Shown here: piece by piece, positions 37,992 through 47,264 of the stretch | How positions within the stretch are numbered: position 1 is the stretch's first letter | Layout: each line of letters opens with the position of its first letter | Assembly (NCBI RefSeq): GCF_900182555.1 | Contig: NZ_FXTH01000013.1 | Location: 62,001 to 126,000, forward strand | Length of the DNA stretch: 64,000 nucleotides | Direction of reading: 5' to 3' | From: Fodinibius sediminis | GTDB lineage: Bacteria; Bacteroidota; Rhodothermia; Balneolales; Balneolaceae | Notes under the pieces: model-generated | What the model was told of the DNA's origin: nothing | The model's database searches: none | What the model saw: only the letters and a program-made list of their open reading frames with translations | Translations under genes and position numbers: made by a program

Positions 37992-38927
37992 ATGGCTGAG
38001 CTCATTTTGCTGAAGAATGTGAAACGAAACTCCAACACCGTTCTGACGGTTGGCACCTTTGACGGAGTGCATGCCGGACATCGTGCCATTCTGGACACGG
38101 TTGTTGAAAAAGCGAAGGAACGCGGGGCACGAAGCGTATTGGTCACTTTTGATCCCCATCCCAGGGACATTATAAACCCCGGTGATGCAGGTATCAAACT
38201 GTTGACAACTATCCAGGAGCGCTCAGAGATTCTGAATGAACTGGGCATCGACGAGATGGTGGTCATTCCCTTCGATCGAGATTTTTCTTTGCTCAGCTCC
38301 GAGGAATTCGTCCGCAATGTCATTTTTGAAAAGATTGGCGTAAGCGAATTTGTCATTGGTTATGACCACCAGTTCGGTCGGAACAGGGAGGGAACTATTG
38401 AAACAATAGAAAAGCTGGGAAAAGAGCTGGGCTTCGATTCCTATGTGGTTTCCCGGCGGGAGATCGGGGAGCAGACCGTAAGCAGTACGGCCATCCGCAA
38501 AGCTATTGCCGAAGAGGGCAATGTGGAACAGGCTTCCGATTTTTTACAGCGGCCATACCGGCTCAATGGGACGGTCGTACACGGGGACAAGCGGGGGAAG
38601 GAGATTGGATATCCCACCGCCAACATCAAGCCGGAACATCCAAAGAAAGTCATTCCCAGGGATGGAGTCTATGCCGTGCGAATGCGGGTCATGGGCAATT
38701 GGTTCAAGGGGATGATGAATATTGGCACCCGGCCTACCTTCGAAGGCAAGGTACGCACACTTGAAGTCAACCTCTTTGACTTTGACGAGAATATCTACGG
38801 AAAGGAGGTGCAAGTGCGCTTTTTTTACCGGATCAGGGATGAGCTCAAGTTTGATGGGGTCAATGAACTTTTACAGCAGCTTCAAAACGATGAACAGCAG
38901 GCTAAGGAATTACTTGCAGGGCATTAA
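37992..38927 (+). CDS. ribF: Bifunctional riboflavin kinase/FAD synthetase
   Basis: A 311-residue enzyme that makes FMN and FAD from riboflavin. The N-terminal nucleotidyltransferase domain has GTFDGVHAGHRAIL (residues 18-31) and VIGYDHQFGRNREGT; VSSTAIRKAI is also present. The C-terminal flavokinase domain has VVHGDKRGKEIGYPTANIK and FKGMMNIGTRPTF. The length is typical. It follows rbfA by 65 bases with no truB between. Confidence 0.96.
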   Translation: MAELILLKNVKRNSNTVLTVGTFDGVHAGHRAILDTVVEKAKERGARSVLVTFDPHPRDIINPGDAGIKLLTTIQERSEILNELGIDEMVVIPFDRDFSLLSSEEFVRNVIFEKIGVSEFVIGYDHQFGRNREGTIETIEKLGKELGFDSYVVSRREIGEQTVSSTAIRKAIAEEGNVEQASDFLQRPYRLNGTVVHGDKRGKEIGYPTANIKPEHPKKVIPRDGVYAVRMRVMGNWFKGMMNIGTRPTFEGKVRTLEVNLFDFDENIYGKEVQVRFFYRIRDELKFDGVNELLQQLQNDEQQAKELLAGH

Positions 38928-38930
38928 ATA

Positions 38931-38961
38931 TTGCAAAGGATTTGTTAATAACTTATCTTTG
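38931..38961 (+). promoter_or_regulatory. Bacteroidota-type promoter of rpsO
   Basis: TTG (38931-38933), a 20-base spacer, then TATCTTTG (38954-38961), a complete TAnnTTTG box. It starts just after the ribF stop codon and would give rpsO its own transcript with a leader of about 55 bases. Confidence 0.78.
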
Positions 38962-39024
38962 ACTGCTATTTAGTTTAGAAAAACAGGCAGTTTGAAGTAA
39001 AGCAAATTAGAACATAATTATCAC

Positions 39025-39294
39025 ATGGCGATAACAAAAGAACGCAAAGAAGAAATTATCGAAAAATTTGGCGGAACCAGCGACAATACCGGATCCTCCG
39101 AAGCTCAGATTGCAATTTTTACTGAGCGCATCAACGACTTGACAGAGCATCTAAAAGATCACAAGCAGGACCATGCGTCCCGACGTGGTTTGTTAAAACT
39201 GGTAGGGAAAAGAAGAAAGCTACTCAATTATCTCAAGAAGAAAGATATTGAGAAATATCGGGAGCTCATCAGTGAGCTGGGAATTCGCAAGTAA
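39025..39294 (+). CDS. rpsO: 30S ribosomal protein S15
   Basis: An 89-residue four-helix protein that binds 16S rRNA and bridges the subunits. Signature features: [40 protein letters not shown] (the conserved HxxDxxSRRGL) and [13 protein letters not shown]. Full length. The gene is followed by a terminator and then by pnp, a conserved order. Confidence 0.97.
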   Translation: MAITKERKEEIIEKFGGTSDNTGSSEAQIAIFTERINDLTEHLKDHKQDHASRRGLLKLVGKRRKLLNYLKKKDIEKYRELISELGIRK

Positions 39295-39305
39295 GCAGAC
39301 GTAGG

Positions 39306-39333
39306 GAGGCACGCTCAAAACGTGCCTCTTTGT
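39306..39333 (+). terminator. Intrinsic terminator after rpsO
   Basis: GAGGCACG (39306-39313) pairs with CGTGCCTC (39321-39328) around a seven-base loop. The T-tract is interrupted (TTTGTT), so part of the transcription may continue into pnp. Confidence 0.85.
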
Positions 39334-39464
39334 TATATAATTTAGTTAGCATTTCGTGTGGTAAATCCTTCATCTACCTTTTTGTTGGTATTGGAAATAT
39401 AGCCATTCCACACATGTTGAAGAGATGACAGCATTTATCAAATTTAAATTGAACAGATATTAAT

Positions 39465-41585
39465 ATGAAAGAAGATTTTAGAAGTGTAGAATTTGCACCC
39501 GGGAAATCACTATCCATCGAAACCGGCCGTATCGCCAAACAAGCAGACGGGGCAGTGGTTGTTCGTATGGGGGATACCATGGTATTGTGTACCGCCGTCA
39601 GTGCCAAAGAACCTAACCCGGGACAGAGTTTTTTCCCGCTTACAGTCGATTTGCGTGAGAGTTTCTCAGCGGGGGGTAAGTTTCCCGGCGGATTTATCAA
39701 ACGGGAAGGACGCCCCAACGATAAAGAAATTATATCCAGCCGGTTAATTGACCGCAGCCTTCGGCCCCTCTTTCCGGATGGCTACCGCTGCGATACTCAG
39801 ATTATCTGCTCAGTCCTTTCCTCCGATGGAGAGCACAACGGCGATGTTCTGGGTGGTGTAGGAGCTTCGGCAGCACTCCATATTTCGGATGTGCCATTTG
39901 CCGGACCGATTGCCGAGGTCAGAGTAGGTCGGATTGATGGTGAGTTTGTTATTAATCCCACCATCAGTGAAATGGAGAACAGTGACATTGATATGGTCAT
40001 TGGTGGTACGGCCGAAAGCGTTCTGATGATGGAAGGGGAAATGGAAGAGATCTCAGAGAAGGAGATGCTTGATGCCATCAAAGAAGCACACAAAGCCATT
40101 AAGAAACTCTGTGCATTTCAGGAAGAGCTGCGGGAGGAATTTGGCAAACCCAAACGGGAATTTGTTCCCGATCCCGTCGACGAAGACCTTGAAACCAGGG
40201 TACATGAACTGGCGGATGAAAAAATTCGAGAGGTTGTAAGTACCGGGCTGGGCAAAGAGGACTACGGCGACAAGCTGGATGAAGTCAAAGAAGCCGTGGT
40301 TAATGAGCTTACGGAACAGGAAGAATATGCCGAGGAAGGCGGAACGATTAAAGAGATTCTCAGCAAAATTGAGAAAGAGGAGCTTCGCAAGCTTATCCTC
40401 GAAAAAAATCGCCGTATTGACGGGCGATCCCCGGAAGATATTCGCGATATCTGGACACAGGTTGGCTACTTGGCCCGAACCCATGGTTCAGCAATCTTTA
40501 CCCGTGGAGAGACCCAGGCGCTGGTTTCGGTAACACTGGGAACCAAACAGGATGCCCAGGCTATCGATACCCTGCTGACCGAGGAGGACAAGACGTTTTT
40601 CCTTCACTATAATTTCCCCAACTACAGTGTCGGTGAAGCAGGATTTATGAGAGGGCCGGGCCGACGTGAAATTGGTCATGGACACCTGGCGGAACGATCC
40701 ATCAGTAAGCTGATGCCTTCTTTTGATGAGTTTGGATATGTGATACGGGTGATCTCGGATATCACAGAATCCAATGGTTCTTCCTCAATGGCTTCGGTCT
40801 GTGGAGGATCAATGGCTCTTATGGATGCGGGCGTGCCGCTTAAGAAGCCGGTAGCCGGCATTGCAATGGGAATGATTGTCGGAGATGACAAATCTGTTGT
40901 ACTCTCCGATATCCGCGGTGAAGAGGATTTCATGGGCGACATGGACTTCAAGACTGCCGGAAGCCGCGATGGCATCACTGCTTGCCAGATGGATATGAAG
41001 GTCAGCGGTATCTCCTATGAGAAACTGGAGGAAGCTCTGGAACAGGCCCGCGAGGGACGCATGCACATCCTGGGTAAAATGGAAGAATCCATCTCTGAAC
41101 CGAGTGAGCATATTTCTGAATTTGCTCCGCAGTTCATTAACATGGAGATTGATGCCGATGAAATCGGTTCCGTTATTGGACCGGGTGGAAAAGTGATTCA
41201 GACCCTGCAGAAGGAGACAGATACCGAGATTTGGGTAGAAGAGGATGAGGAGCGCAATAAAGGTAAGATTACGATTACCGCGGACGCCCTGTCCAAGGCC
41301 GAGGAAGCGAAGAAGCGTATTGAAGGCATTGTCGGACACCTCGAAGAGGGAGCGACCTATCACGGAACGGTGAAGGCCATTAAAGACTATGGTGCTTTTG
41401 TTGAAATTGTACCTGGAAAGGACGGCCTTTTGCATGTTTCTGAAATAAATCACAGCCACGTTAAAAATGTGAGTGATGTACTGTCGGTAGGCGATGAGAT
41501 AGACGTTAAACTGCTCAAGATTGAGCACGGCAACAAGCTGCGTTTATCCCGTAAAGCACTGCTTTCCAAAGAGGACGAAGAGTAA
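39465..41585 (+). CDS. pnp: Polyribonucleotide nucleotidyltransferase (PNPase)
   Basis: A 706-residue phosphorolytic 3'-5' exoribonuclease of the RNA degradosome. Two RNase PH domains are visible: FFPLTVDLRES and FIKREGRPNDKE in the first, and RGETQALVSVTLG, FFLHYNFPNYSVGE and RREIGHGHLAERS in the second. A KH domain (IGSVIGPGGKVIQTLQKET) and an S1 domain (GTVKAIKDYGAFVEIVPGKD) close the protein. Length and layout are normal. The start is the ATG at 39465. Confidence 0.98.
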   Translation: MKEDFRSVEFAPGKSLSIETGRIAKQADGAVVVRMGDTMVLCTAVSAKEPNPGQSFFPLTVDLRESFSAGGKFPGGFIKREGRPNDKEIISSRLIDRSLRPLFPDGYRCDTQIICSVLSSDGEHNGDVLGGVGASAALHISDVPFAGPIAEVRVGRIDGEFVINPTISEMENSDIDMVIGGTAESVLMMEGEMEEISEKEMLDAIKEAHKAIKKLCAFQEELREEFGKPKREFVPDPVDEDLETRVHELADEKIREVVSTGLGKEDYGDKLDEVKEAVVNELTEQEEYAEEGGTIKEILSKIEKEELRKLILEKNRRIDGRSPEDIRDIWTQVGYLARTHGSAIFTRGETQALVSVTLGTKQDAQAIDTLLTEEDKTFFLHYNFPNYSVGEAGFMRGPGRREIGHGHLAERSISKLMPSFDEFGYVIRVISDITESNGSSSMASVCGGSMALMDAGVPLKKPVAGIAMGMIVGDDKSVVLSDIRGEEDFMGDMDFKTAGSRDGITACQMDMKVSGISYEKLEEALEQAREGRMHILGKMEESISEPSEHISEFAPQFINMEIDADEIGSVIGPGGKVIQTLQKETDTEIWVEEDEERNKGKITITADALSKAEEAKKRIEGIVGHLEEGATYHGTVKAIKDYGAFVEIVPGKDGLLHVSEINHSHVKNVSDVLSVGDEIDVKLLKIEHGNKLRLSRKALLSKEDEE

Positions 41586-41621
41586 CTTTATAGCTTCTCT
41601 TTCCAAGACATCCAGTATAAT

Positions 41622-41658
41622 AAAGCGCCATCTCGTGTTGCGGGATGGCGCTTTTTTT
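41622..41658 (+). terminator. Intrinsic terminator after pnp
   Basis: GCGCCATC (41625-41632) pairs with GATGGCGC (41644-41651), followed by seven T. It ends the translation/RNA-processing gene block; the M16 protease gene starts 19 bases later. Confidence 0.93.
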
Positions 41659-41676
41659 AACCCTATATTATGAAAT

Positions 41677-42936
41677 ATGAGTCAACAAGATCAACAGCAG
41701 GACCTGGTTAACAAGACGGAACTCGATAATGGCCTGACCATTGTAACGGAACATTTTGAAAGTGTGAAAAGTGTGTCTGTGGGTATCTGGGCAAAAACCG
41801 GGAGCCGCAACGAAACACCCCGGCAGTCGGGAGTCACCCATTTCCTGGAGCATATGCTTTTTAAGGGTACAGAAACACGCTCCTCCTACGATATTGCCAT
41901 GAGCATGGAGTCGGTGGGGGGCTATCTGAATGCTTTTACCTCATCCGAGTATACCTGCTATTATTCACGCTGCCTCAATACTCAGCTTGACCGCGCCCTG
42001 GATGTCCTTTCTGATATGGTCCTCCATCCTTCATTTCCGGAGGAGGAGATCCGGAAAGAGAAGAAGGTTGTCATTGAAGAGATGAAGATGTACCGTGACA
42101 GCCCGAATGATTTTCTTTTTGAACAATTCGTGAGTCATGCCTTCCAGGGCCATCCTCTCGGCCAACCTACGCTTGGTTTTGAAGACACAGTGTCTGCTTT
42201 CAGCCGTCAGGACCTGTACGACTATATGGAGGGGCGCTATCAGCCTTCCAACCTGCTGCTGGCGGTAGCAGGTAATGTAGAGCATGACCGGGTGGTAAGA
42301 CTGGTGTCGGGGGTCTTTGAAGACATCCCTTCTGAGGGTTTGAAAGAGCTGGACCAGACGCTGCCAGACTATGAGATTGATCAGCTTGAATTGACAAAAC
42401 CTATAGAGCAAACGCACCTGATCACGGGTCGCCGGGGCCTTGACTACAACCATGATGACCGGTATCGGCTGTTGCTGGCGAATACCGTGCTGGGCGGTGG
42501 AATGAGTTCAAGATTGCATCAAAATGTACGGGAGAAATATGGCTATTGCTATACTATTACCTCCTTCAATCAATCATACAGGGATACCGGTTTATACGGT
42601 ATCTATGTGGGGACAGACGAAGACTATGTAGACCATGTACGTGAGCTTATCCAGGATGAGTTGGATAAACTGAAACAGGATCCAATCCCGGAGCAGGAGC
42701 TTGCAGAAGCAAAATCCCAGCTGAAAGGGAAACTGCTGCTTTCGCTGGAGAGCATGAGCAACCGCATGTCGCGGCTTGCCAAGAGTGAAATCTACTATAA
42801 CCGTTTTGTCACTATGGATGAATTAATCCAGAAGATTGACGAAGTGCAGGCTGATGAAATTCAATATTTTGCGCAGGACTTTTTTGCCGGGGAAATGTTT
42901 TCTGAAGCTATCCTGTCTCCTGAGCACCAGAACTAA
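41677..42936 (+). CDS. M16 family zinc metallopeptidase (processing-peptidase-like)
   Basis: A 419-residue M16 protease. The inverted zinc motif HFLEH is at residues 55-59, with a downstream Glu in KKVVIEEMKMYRD (third ligand). The C-terminal half contains the second M16 domain with RYRLLLANTVLGGGMSSRL. There is no signal peptide. Homologues follow pnp in many genomes and degrade peptides or process leaders. The compact single-chain form resembles the mitochondrial processing peptidase beta-type. Confidence 0.95.
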   Translation: MSQQDQQQDLVNKTELDNGLTIVTEHFESVKSVSVGIWAKTGSRNETPRQSGVTHFLEHMLFKGTETRSSYDIAMSMESVGGYLNAFTSSEYTCYYSRCLNTQLDRALDVLSDMVLHPSFPEEEIRKEKKVVIEEMKMYRDSPNDFLFEQFVSHAFQGHPLGQPTLGFEDTVSAFSRQDLYDYMEGRYQPSNLLLAVAGNVEHDRVVRLVSGVFEDIPSEGLKELDQTLPDYEIDQLELTKPIEQTHLITGRRGLDYNHDDRYRLLLANTVLGGGMSSRLHQNVREKYGYCYTITSFNQSYRDTGLYGIYVGTDEDYVDHVRELIQDELDKLKQDPIPEQELAEAKSQLKGKLLLSLESMSNRMSRLAKSEIYYNRFVTMDELIQKIDEVQADEIQYFAQDFFAGEMFSEAILSPEHQN

Positions 42937-43032
42937 TACCTTTTGCTTCATTATATAAAAGGATCCATCCCGGGATGCCAAAGCCAACGTATTGGAACTG
43001 GAATGGATCACTTTTATGGCTGGCTACAGCCG

Positions 43033-43758
43033 CTACAAGCTCAGGCCAACGACAATATAAAATTGTTCGGTATACGGATTCAGTATGGCTGCACCGCTGA
43101 GGGGCAGGCTGAAGCGTTCGGTAACGACTATCTCTTTGGCTGCCCCGATGCCGATATTTACAATTTTAAAATCTCCGTCTGACGTATGCCAGCCGTCTCC
43201 ACCGCCTATGAAGAGCTCAGCGGAACCGGGAGCGTAGCCGATTTGGTAGTACATATCGCCGCCGGCCGATCCTGCTCCACCGGGCGATTCATTGACGATA
43301 TAATTTGCGGAAAGGGAAAAATCGTCGATCACATAGCCTCCGTTGAGCTCAACGGCATGGCTGGAGATATCACCATTATCAGGGGCGCTAGTATACGAGA
43401 AGAAGGGTGTGCCCGGATAGTAATAATCGGTGATACCCAGGCTCAGCCCGAAGTCAAAACGATAACTTGTATACAGGTCCATCTCCTGGAAGCCGGTACT
43501 GGCTTCATTCGAACTTGTAATGCCATCAATAGCCTGTGATCCCCAGGCTCCTATAGCAAAACCGTTGGTACTGAATTCGATGTAAGGTTGAATGGAGGGG
43601 CCGGAATAGGCTACGCCGCGCCATACATAGGTGCTGTATAAATCCACCCCCGGATTTATGTTCTGGGCATTTGCAGGCTGAATAAGAGCTCCGAAGAGAA
43701 GCATAAGTGATGCGAAGAAAAAACAGGTAATCGTTTCTGTATTTGTAGGAATGGTCAT
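43033..43758 (-). CDS. TorF family putative porin (Gcw_chp)
   Basis: A 241-residue outer membrane protein with a signal peptide (FFFASLMLLFGALIQPANAQ). The body has the Gcw_chp features: DLYSTYVWRGVAYSGPSIQP, the repeated beta-strand pairs YTSYRFDFGLSLGITDYYYPG, and a terminal strand QFYIVVGLSL. It lies downstream of amt on the same strand, with 156 bases between. Context suggests a role in outer membrane passage of ammonium or small amines, which is inference. Confidence 0.85.
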   Translation of the reverse strand: MTIPTNTETITCFFFASLMLLFGALIQPANAQNINPGVDLYSTYVWRGVAYSGPSIQPYIEFSTNGFAIGAWGSQAIDGITSSNEASTGFQEMDLYTSYRFDFGLSLGITDYYYPGTPFFSYTSAPDNGDISSHAVELNGGYVIDDFSLSANYIVNESPGGAGSAGGDMYYQIGYAPGSAELFIGGGDGWHTSDGDFKIVNIGIGAAKEIVVTERFSLPLSGAAILNPYTEQFYIVVGLSL

Positions 43759-43914
43759 GATATAAAATTTAAATATTGTGAAAATGGGAACATCTTTTGA
43801 AGACCGGCGGGAAATATACCCTGCCTGGTATACTCCCGTCAGTCGGTCGATGTAATTGGGTATTGTGATTTGCGATATAGAAGGTCAACCGCGATCGGTT
43901 TGCTAATTCTTAAT

Positions 43915-45258
43915 TTAAACCTCGCCCGGGATGAATTCGTCGGTCCCTACAAACTCGGGGTAGGCACGGTTGTCGTGCTCATGCAGGTCAAGGCCTTTGG
44001 CTTCAAGCTGGCCGTTTACGCGAAGCCCTACCGTGTTGCTGATAATACTGAAGAGCACATAACTGACGCCAAATGTCCAGACGAAAGCTGCGGCTATACC
44101 GATTAGCTGCACACCCAGAACGGATGGATCAAAGCCCCCGGTGCCAAAGATGCCGCTGGTAGTGTCAAAGAGTCCGGCTGCAAATGTGCCCCATGCTCCG
44201 CAGACGCCGTGTACGGCAATGGCCCCTACCGGATCATCCACATATTTGTCGAGAAATTCTGTTGCATAGACCACCACAACACCTGCAATAGCCCCGGTAA
44301 TAATGGCAGACCCCGGACTAAGAGTTGCACAACCCGCAGTAATGGCTACCAGGCCACCCAGCACGCCGTTTAGAGTCATGGGCGCATCAGGTTTGCCAAA
44401 TTGCACCCATGTAACAAACATAGCCAGGGTCGCACCTGCACCGGCGGCAAGAAAGGTATTCATGGCGATTAATGCGATATCCGTATTCCCCGTTGTCGTG
44501 GAACCGGCATTGAACCCAAACCATCCGAACCAGAGAATAAAAACGCCCAGGGCTGCCAGAGGCAGGCTGTGACCGGGAATGTGGTTTGGTTTGCCCTGAT
44601 CGTCGTACTTACCGACCCGGGGACCAACGACAAGGGCTCCGGCTAACGCCGCCCATCCGCCGACAGAGTGTACCACCGTTGAGCCAGCGAAGTCTATGAA
44701 TCCAAGGTTCTCCAACCATCCGCTTCCATTGAACAGGCTTCCCCAAGCCCAGGAGCCGAAGATGGGGTAGATGACAGCGGTGATGATAATCGAAAAGATC
44801 AGGTAACCTGTGAATTTAGTTCGTTCTGCAACGGCTCCCGATACGATGGTTGCCGCGGTGGCGGCAAAAACAGCCTGGAACAGAAAGAACGCCCAGGTCC
44901 AGGTGGTATCCTGGCCTTCGATTCCGCTCAGAAAAAATCCGTCGGTTCCAATCCACCCGCCAGCGCTGGTTCCAAACATCAGGCCAAAGCCTACAGCAAA
45001 AAAAACGAGTCCGCCCGCCCCAACATCCATGAAATTCTTCATGATGATATTGACAGCATTTTTGGATCGTGTAAACCCGGTTTCAAGTAGTGAGAAACCG
45101 GCTTGCATGAAGAAGACCAGAATTGCGGCGATAATGGTCCATACATAATTGAGATTGGTTTGGGTTGCAGCCTCCGCAGCAGCTGCTGAATCAATTGCGA
45201 AAGCACTTGTTGCTCCTGCAAAGAGAAAAGCTAAAGTGATAGTGCAATATTTAGTCAT
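43915..45258 (-). CDS. amt: Ammonium transporter
   Basis: A 447-residue Amt/MEP/Rh channel with a cleavable N-terminal signal (ITLAFLFAGATSAFA) and 11 transmembrane helices. Family features are FMQAGFSLLETGFTRSKNA, the first pore His in TVVHSVGGWAAL (preceded by Asp in FIDFAGS), FGWFGFNAGST, and the second pore His in AVHGVCGAWGTFA. It moves ammonium across the inner membrane. No glnK gene is adjacent, unlike the usual glnK-amt pair. Its 5' side is very AT-rich and holds an inverted repeat. Confidence 0.96.
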   Translation of the reverse strand: MTKYCTITLAFLFAGATSAFAIDSAAAAEAATQTNLNYVWTIIAAILVFFMQAGFSLLETGFTRSKNAVNIIMKNFMDVGAGGLVFFAVGFGLMFGTSAGGWIGTDGFFLSGIEGQDTTWTWAFFLFQAVFAATAATIVSGAVAERTKFTGYLIFSIIITAVIYPIFGSWAWGSLFNGSGWLENLGFIDFAGSTVVHSVGGWAALAGALVVGPRVGKYDDQGKPNHIPGHSLPLAALGVFILWFGWFGFNAGSTTTGNTDIALIAMNTFLAAGAGATLAMFVTWVQFGKPDAPMTLNGVLGGLVAITAGCATLSPGSAIITGAIAGVVVVYATEFLDKYVDDPVGAIAVHGVCGAWGTFAAGLFDTTSGIFGTGGFDPSVLGVQLIGIAAAFVWTFGVSYVLFSIISNTVGLRVNGQLEAKGLDLHEHDNRAYPEFVGTDEFIPGEV

Positions 45259-45635
45259 TTGGATATGCCTGTATTTTTAATTTAGGTTAATGATATAAAA
45301 GAGTTAATAAATGTTACTCTTTATCGAACAGGCACAAAGTATTTTACGATAATATAATAATCAACTTAAATAATTAATTTTATAAACTAAATAAATTAAA
45401 AAAATAAAGTAAATTTAATTAAATATTAAATAATAAAGGTTTATAAAATTATATAACTAATTTATGTATTTATTGTATGTTGATCAGGTCTGCTTGTTCA
45501 ATCACACGGTTGAAAAGGTGGCGGGCCGTCAAGATCGATTTTCATCGGCATTTTCCGGTGGGGGCAATCGGTTTAGGTTATTGATGAACCAGGGATATAT
45601 ACCGGGGTCGGGGGGGAGAGGGGGCTCCGCAATGC
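45259..45635. other. AT-rich region upstream of amt
   Basis: About 45290-45480 is composed almost wholly of A and T, more so than elsewhere in the window. It contains an inverted repeat at 45298-45322. The other end, 45604-45624, has a run of guanine blocks. No gene was found. It most likely holds the amt promoter and a nitrogen-responsive site. Confidence 0.5.
45298..45322 (-). promoter_or_regulatory. Inverted repeat upstream of amt
   Basis: AAAGAGT (45298-45304) and ACTCTTT (45316-45322) are perfect complements around an 11-base spacer, 40-64 bases before the amt start. It could be an operator or a leader hairpin. Confidence 0.45.
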
Positions 45636-46949
45636 TTAGCTGGACAGGTAGGCACCTATGCTCTCAGCAATAGTGTGCAGCGTCCGTCGCCTTTTGTCAT
45701 CGTCGGTTTCAAGCAGTGTCAGGCGAAATCCATTCTTATCACTGGCAAATCCGGTAAGGGGGACGACGCAAATGCCGGTAGAGGCCAGCAGGTAGTATAC
45801 AAATCGTTTGTCCAGGGATATTTCCTCCAGATTGTCGTTCAGCAGGTCACGGATCCCATCATCCCCAATCGTCAGCTGCTGGTGATCTTCCAGAACGTTT
45901 TCTTCAAAAAGAACCGTCATGTAGAATGCTCCCTGTGGTTTTATGACCCGGATGCCTTCTACTTCGGATAAAATACGATAGGCCTCTTCGGCACGATTGG
46001 CGTATAGGTTCCGCCGTGCGGTCAGGTGCTTGGGATAGCGGGGATCGCCCATTACAAGGGGAATGGAAAGCTGGGGAAGGTTCGTGGAACTGACTTCCAG
46101 CATCTTGGCATTGATGAGCGTGTCGATATAGGTTTTAAATGCAGGGTACTTATCCTGATTGTATACTTCCATCCATCCACACCGCGCTCCGGGCCAGGGG
46201 TACTCTTTGGAGATGCCCCGCAAAGCGATGCCGGGGACGTCACCGATAACCTGGCTGAGGGCAGCGGTATCCGAGCCGTTATAGATGATGTTGGCATAGA
46301 TTTCATCACAAATCATGAACAGCCGGTGCTCGCGGGCAATATCCACCATCTCTTTGAGAATCTTCCGCGGGTAGACAGCTCCCGTTGGGTTATCAGGATT
46401 GATCAGCAGCAGACCGGCGATGGAGTCGTTGTATTTGACCTTTTTGCGCAGGTCTTCGATATCCGGCATCCAGTTGTTATCCGGATCAAGTTTGTAGGTC
46501 AGGTGCTTGTAGCCGGAGTGGGCTGCCTCGGCCGAAGAGTGGGTAGAGTAGGCCGGCGAAGGACCAATTACACGTGCTTCCTTCTTCAGGTAGCCAAACA
46601 CTTTTCCAACGGCATCCCCCAGCCCGTTGAAGAAGGTGATGTCATCGGCAGAAATTTCACAGCCACCACGCTGGTTTGCCAGATCTGCCAGAAATTCGCG
46701 GGCCTGGGGGTTTCCCTGCGTACTGCTGTAACCATAGCTGTAATCCTCTTCCACCAATTTGATGATGATTTCCTTGATCCAGCCGGCAATTTTTTCACCC
46801 TTTTCTATGGGGTCGCCGATATTTTCCCATGTAATCGGCAGCCCCAGGTCCTGGAACTGGTGGGCTAAGCGAACGATCTCGCGTATCTCGTAGGTAAGCT
46901 GGCCTGAGCCGTCATGTAAGAATTTGCGACGTAATTTTCCGTCTTGCAT
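45636..46949 (-). CDS. Pyridoxal phosphate aminotransferase, class I/II
   Basis: A 437-residue fold-type I enzyme. The phosphate-binding start is DYSYGYSSTQGNPQAREFL; the cofactor stack NPDNPTGAVYP (about residues 185-195), ICDEIYANI and the PLP-binding Lys in RGISKEYPWPGARCGW are all present. The ATG at 46949 starts MQDGKLRRKFL; a longer frame adds 15 unlikely residues. Alanine/aspartate-type transamination is probable but the specificity cannot be told. Confidence 0.92.
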   Translation of the reverse strand: MQDGKLRRKFLHDGSGQLTYEIREIVRLAHQFQDLGLPITWENIGDPIEKGEKIAGWIKEIIIKLVEEDYSYGYSSTQGNPQAREFLADLANQRGGCEISADDITFFNGLGDAVGKVFGYLKKEARVIGPSPAYSTHSSAEAAHSGYKHLTYKLDPDNNWMPDIEDLRKKVKYNDSIAGLLLINPDNPTGAVYPRKILKEMVDIAREHRLFMICDEIYANIIYNGSDTAALSQVIGDVPGIALRGISKEYPWPGARCGWMEVYNQDKYPAFKTYIDTLINAKMLEVSSTNLPQLSIPLVMGDPRYPKHLTARRNLYANRAEEAYRILSEVEGIRVIKPQGAFYMTVLFEENVLEDHQQLTIGDDGIRDLLNDNLEEISLDKRFVYYLLASTGICVVPLTGFASDKNGFRLTLLETDDDKRRRTLHTIAESIGAYLSS

Positions 46950-47097
46950 GGTATAACTGGTGGAGCTGATGCTGAATTTATAAACAAGTTGCAAGGTTAA
47001 TAAGTATGATGCGCAAATGAAAGTTTAATTCACCTTTTGTTGCAAATAATCACAGGCTTCTGCTGCCGCTTATTTACGGGTCCCAGGCGTGGTTTGA

Positions 47098-47214
47098 ATG
47101 GAATCTGGTACCGGTGAAGAGCATCGAAGATCTACCCCGATTCTTTTGATTGTAGTTGTTATAACTGCTATCCTTGGGTACACTTTTTTATTAGTCGCTG
47201 ACCGAAGGTTATAA
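47098..47214 (+). CDS. Possible 38-residue single-span membrane protein
   Basis: A short frame in the gap before asnS. A polar N-terminus (ESGTGEEHRRSTP) precedes a strongly hydrophobic helix, ILLIVVVITAILGYTFLLVA, and a basic tail DRRL. The pattern is what small membrane proteins show and is unlikely in random sequence, yet no homologue is known to me. A ribosome-binding site is not evident. No gene covers this spot on the other strand. Confidence 0.4.
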   Translation: MESGTGEEHRRSTPILLIVVVITAILGYTFLLVADRRL

Positions 47215-47264
47215 TCACGTCAAAGAGGTTTAAAACAGGTTAAACAATTAAATATGCAGTTCTG

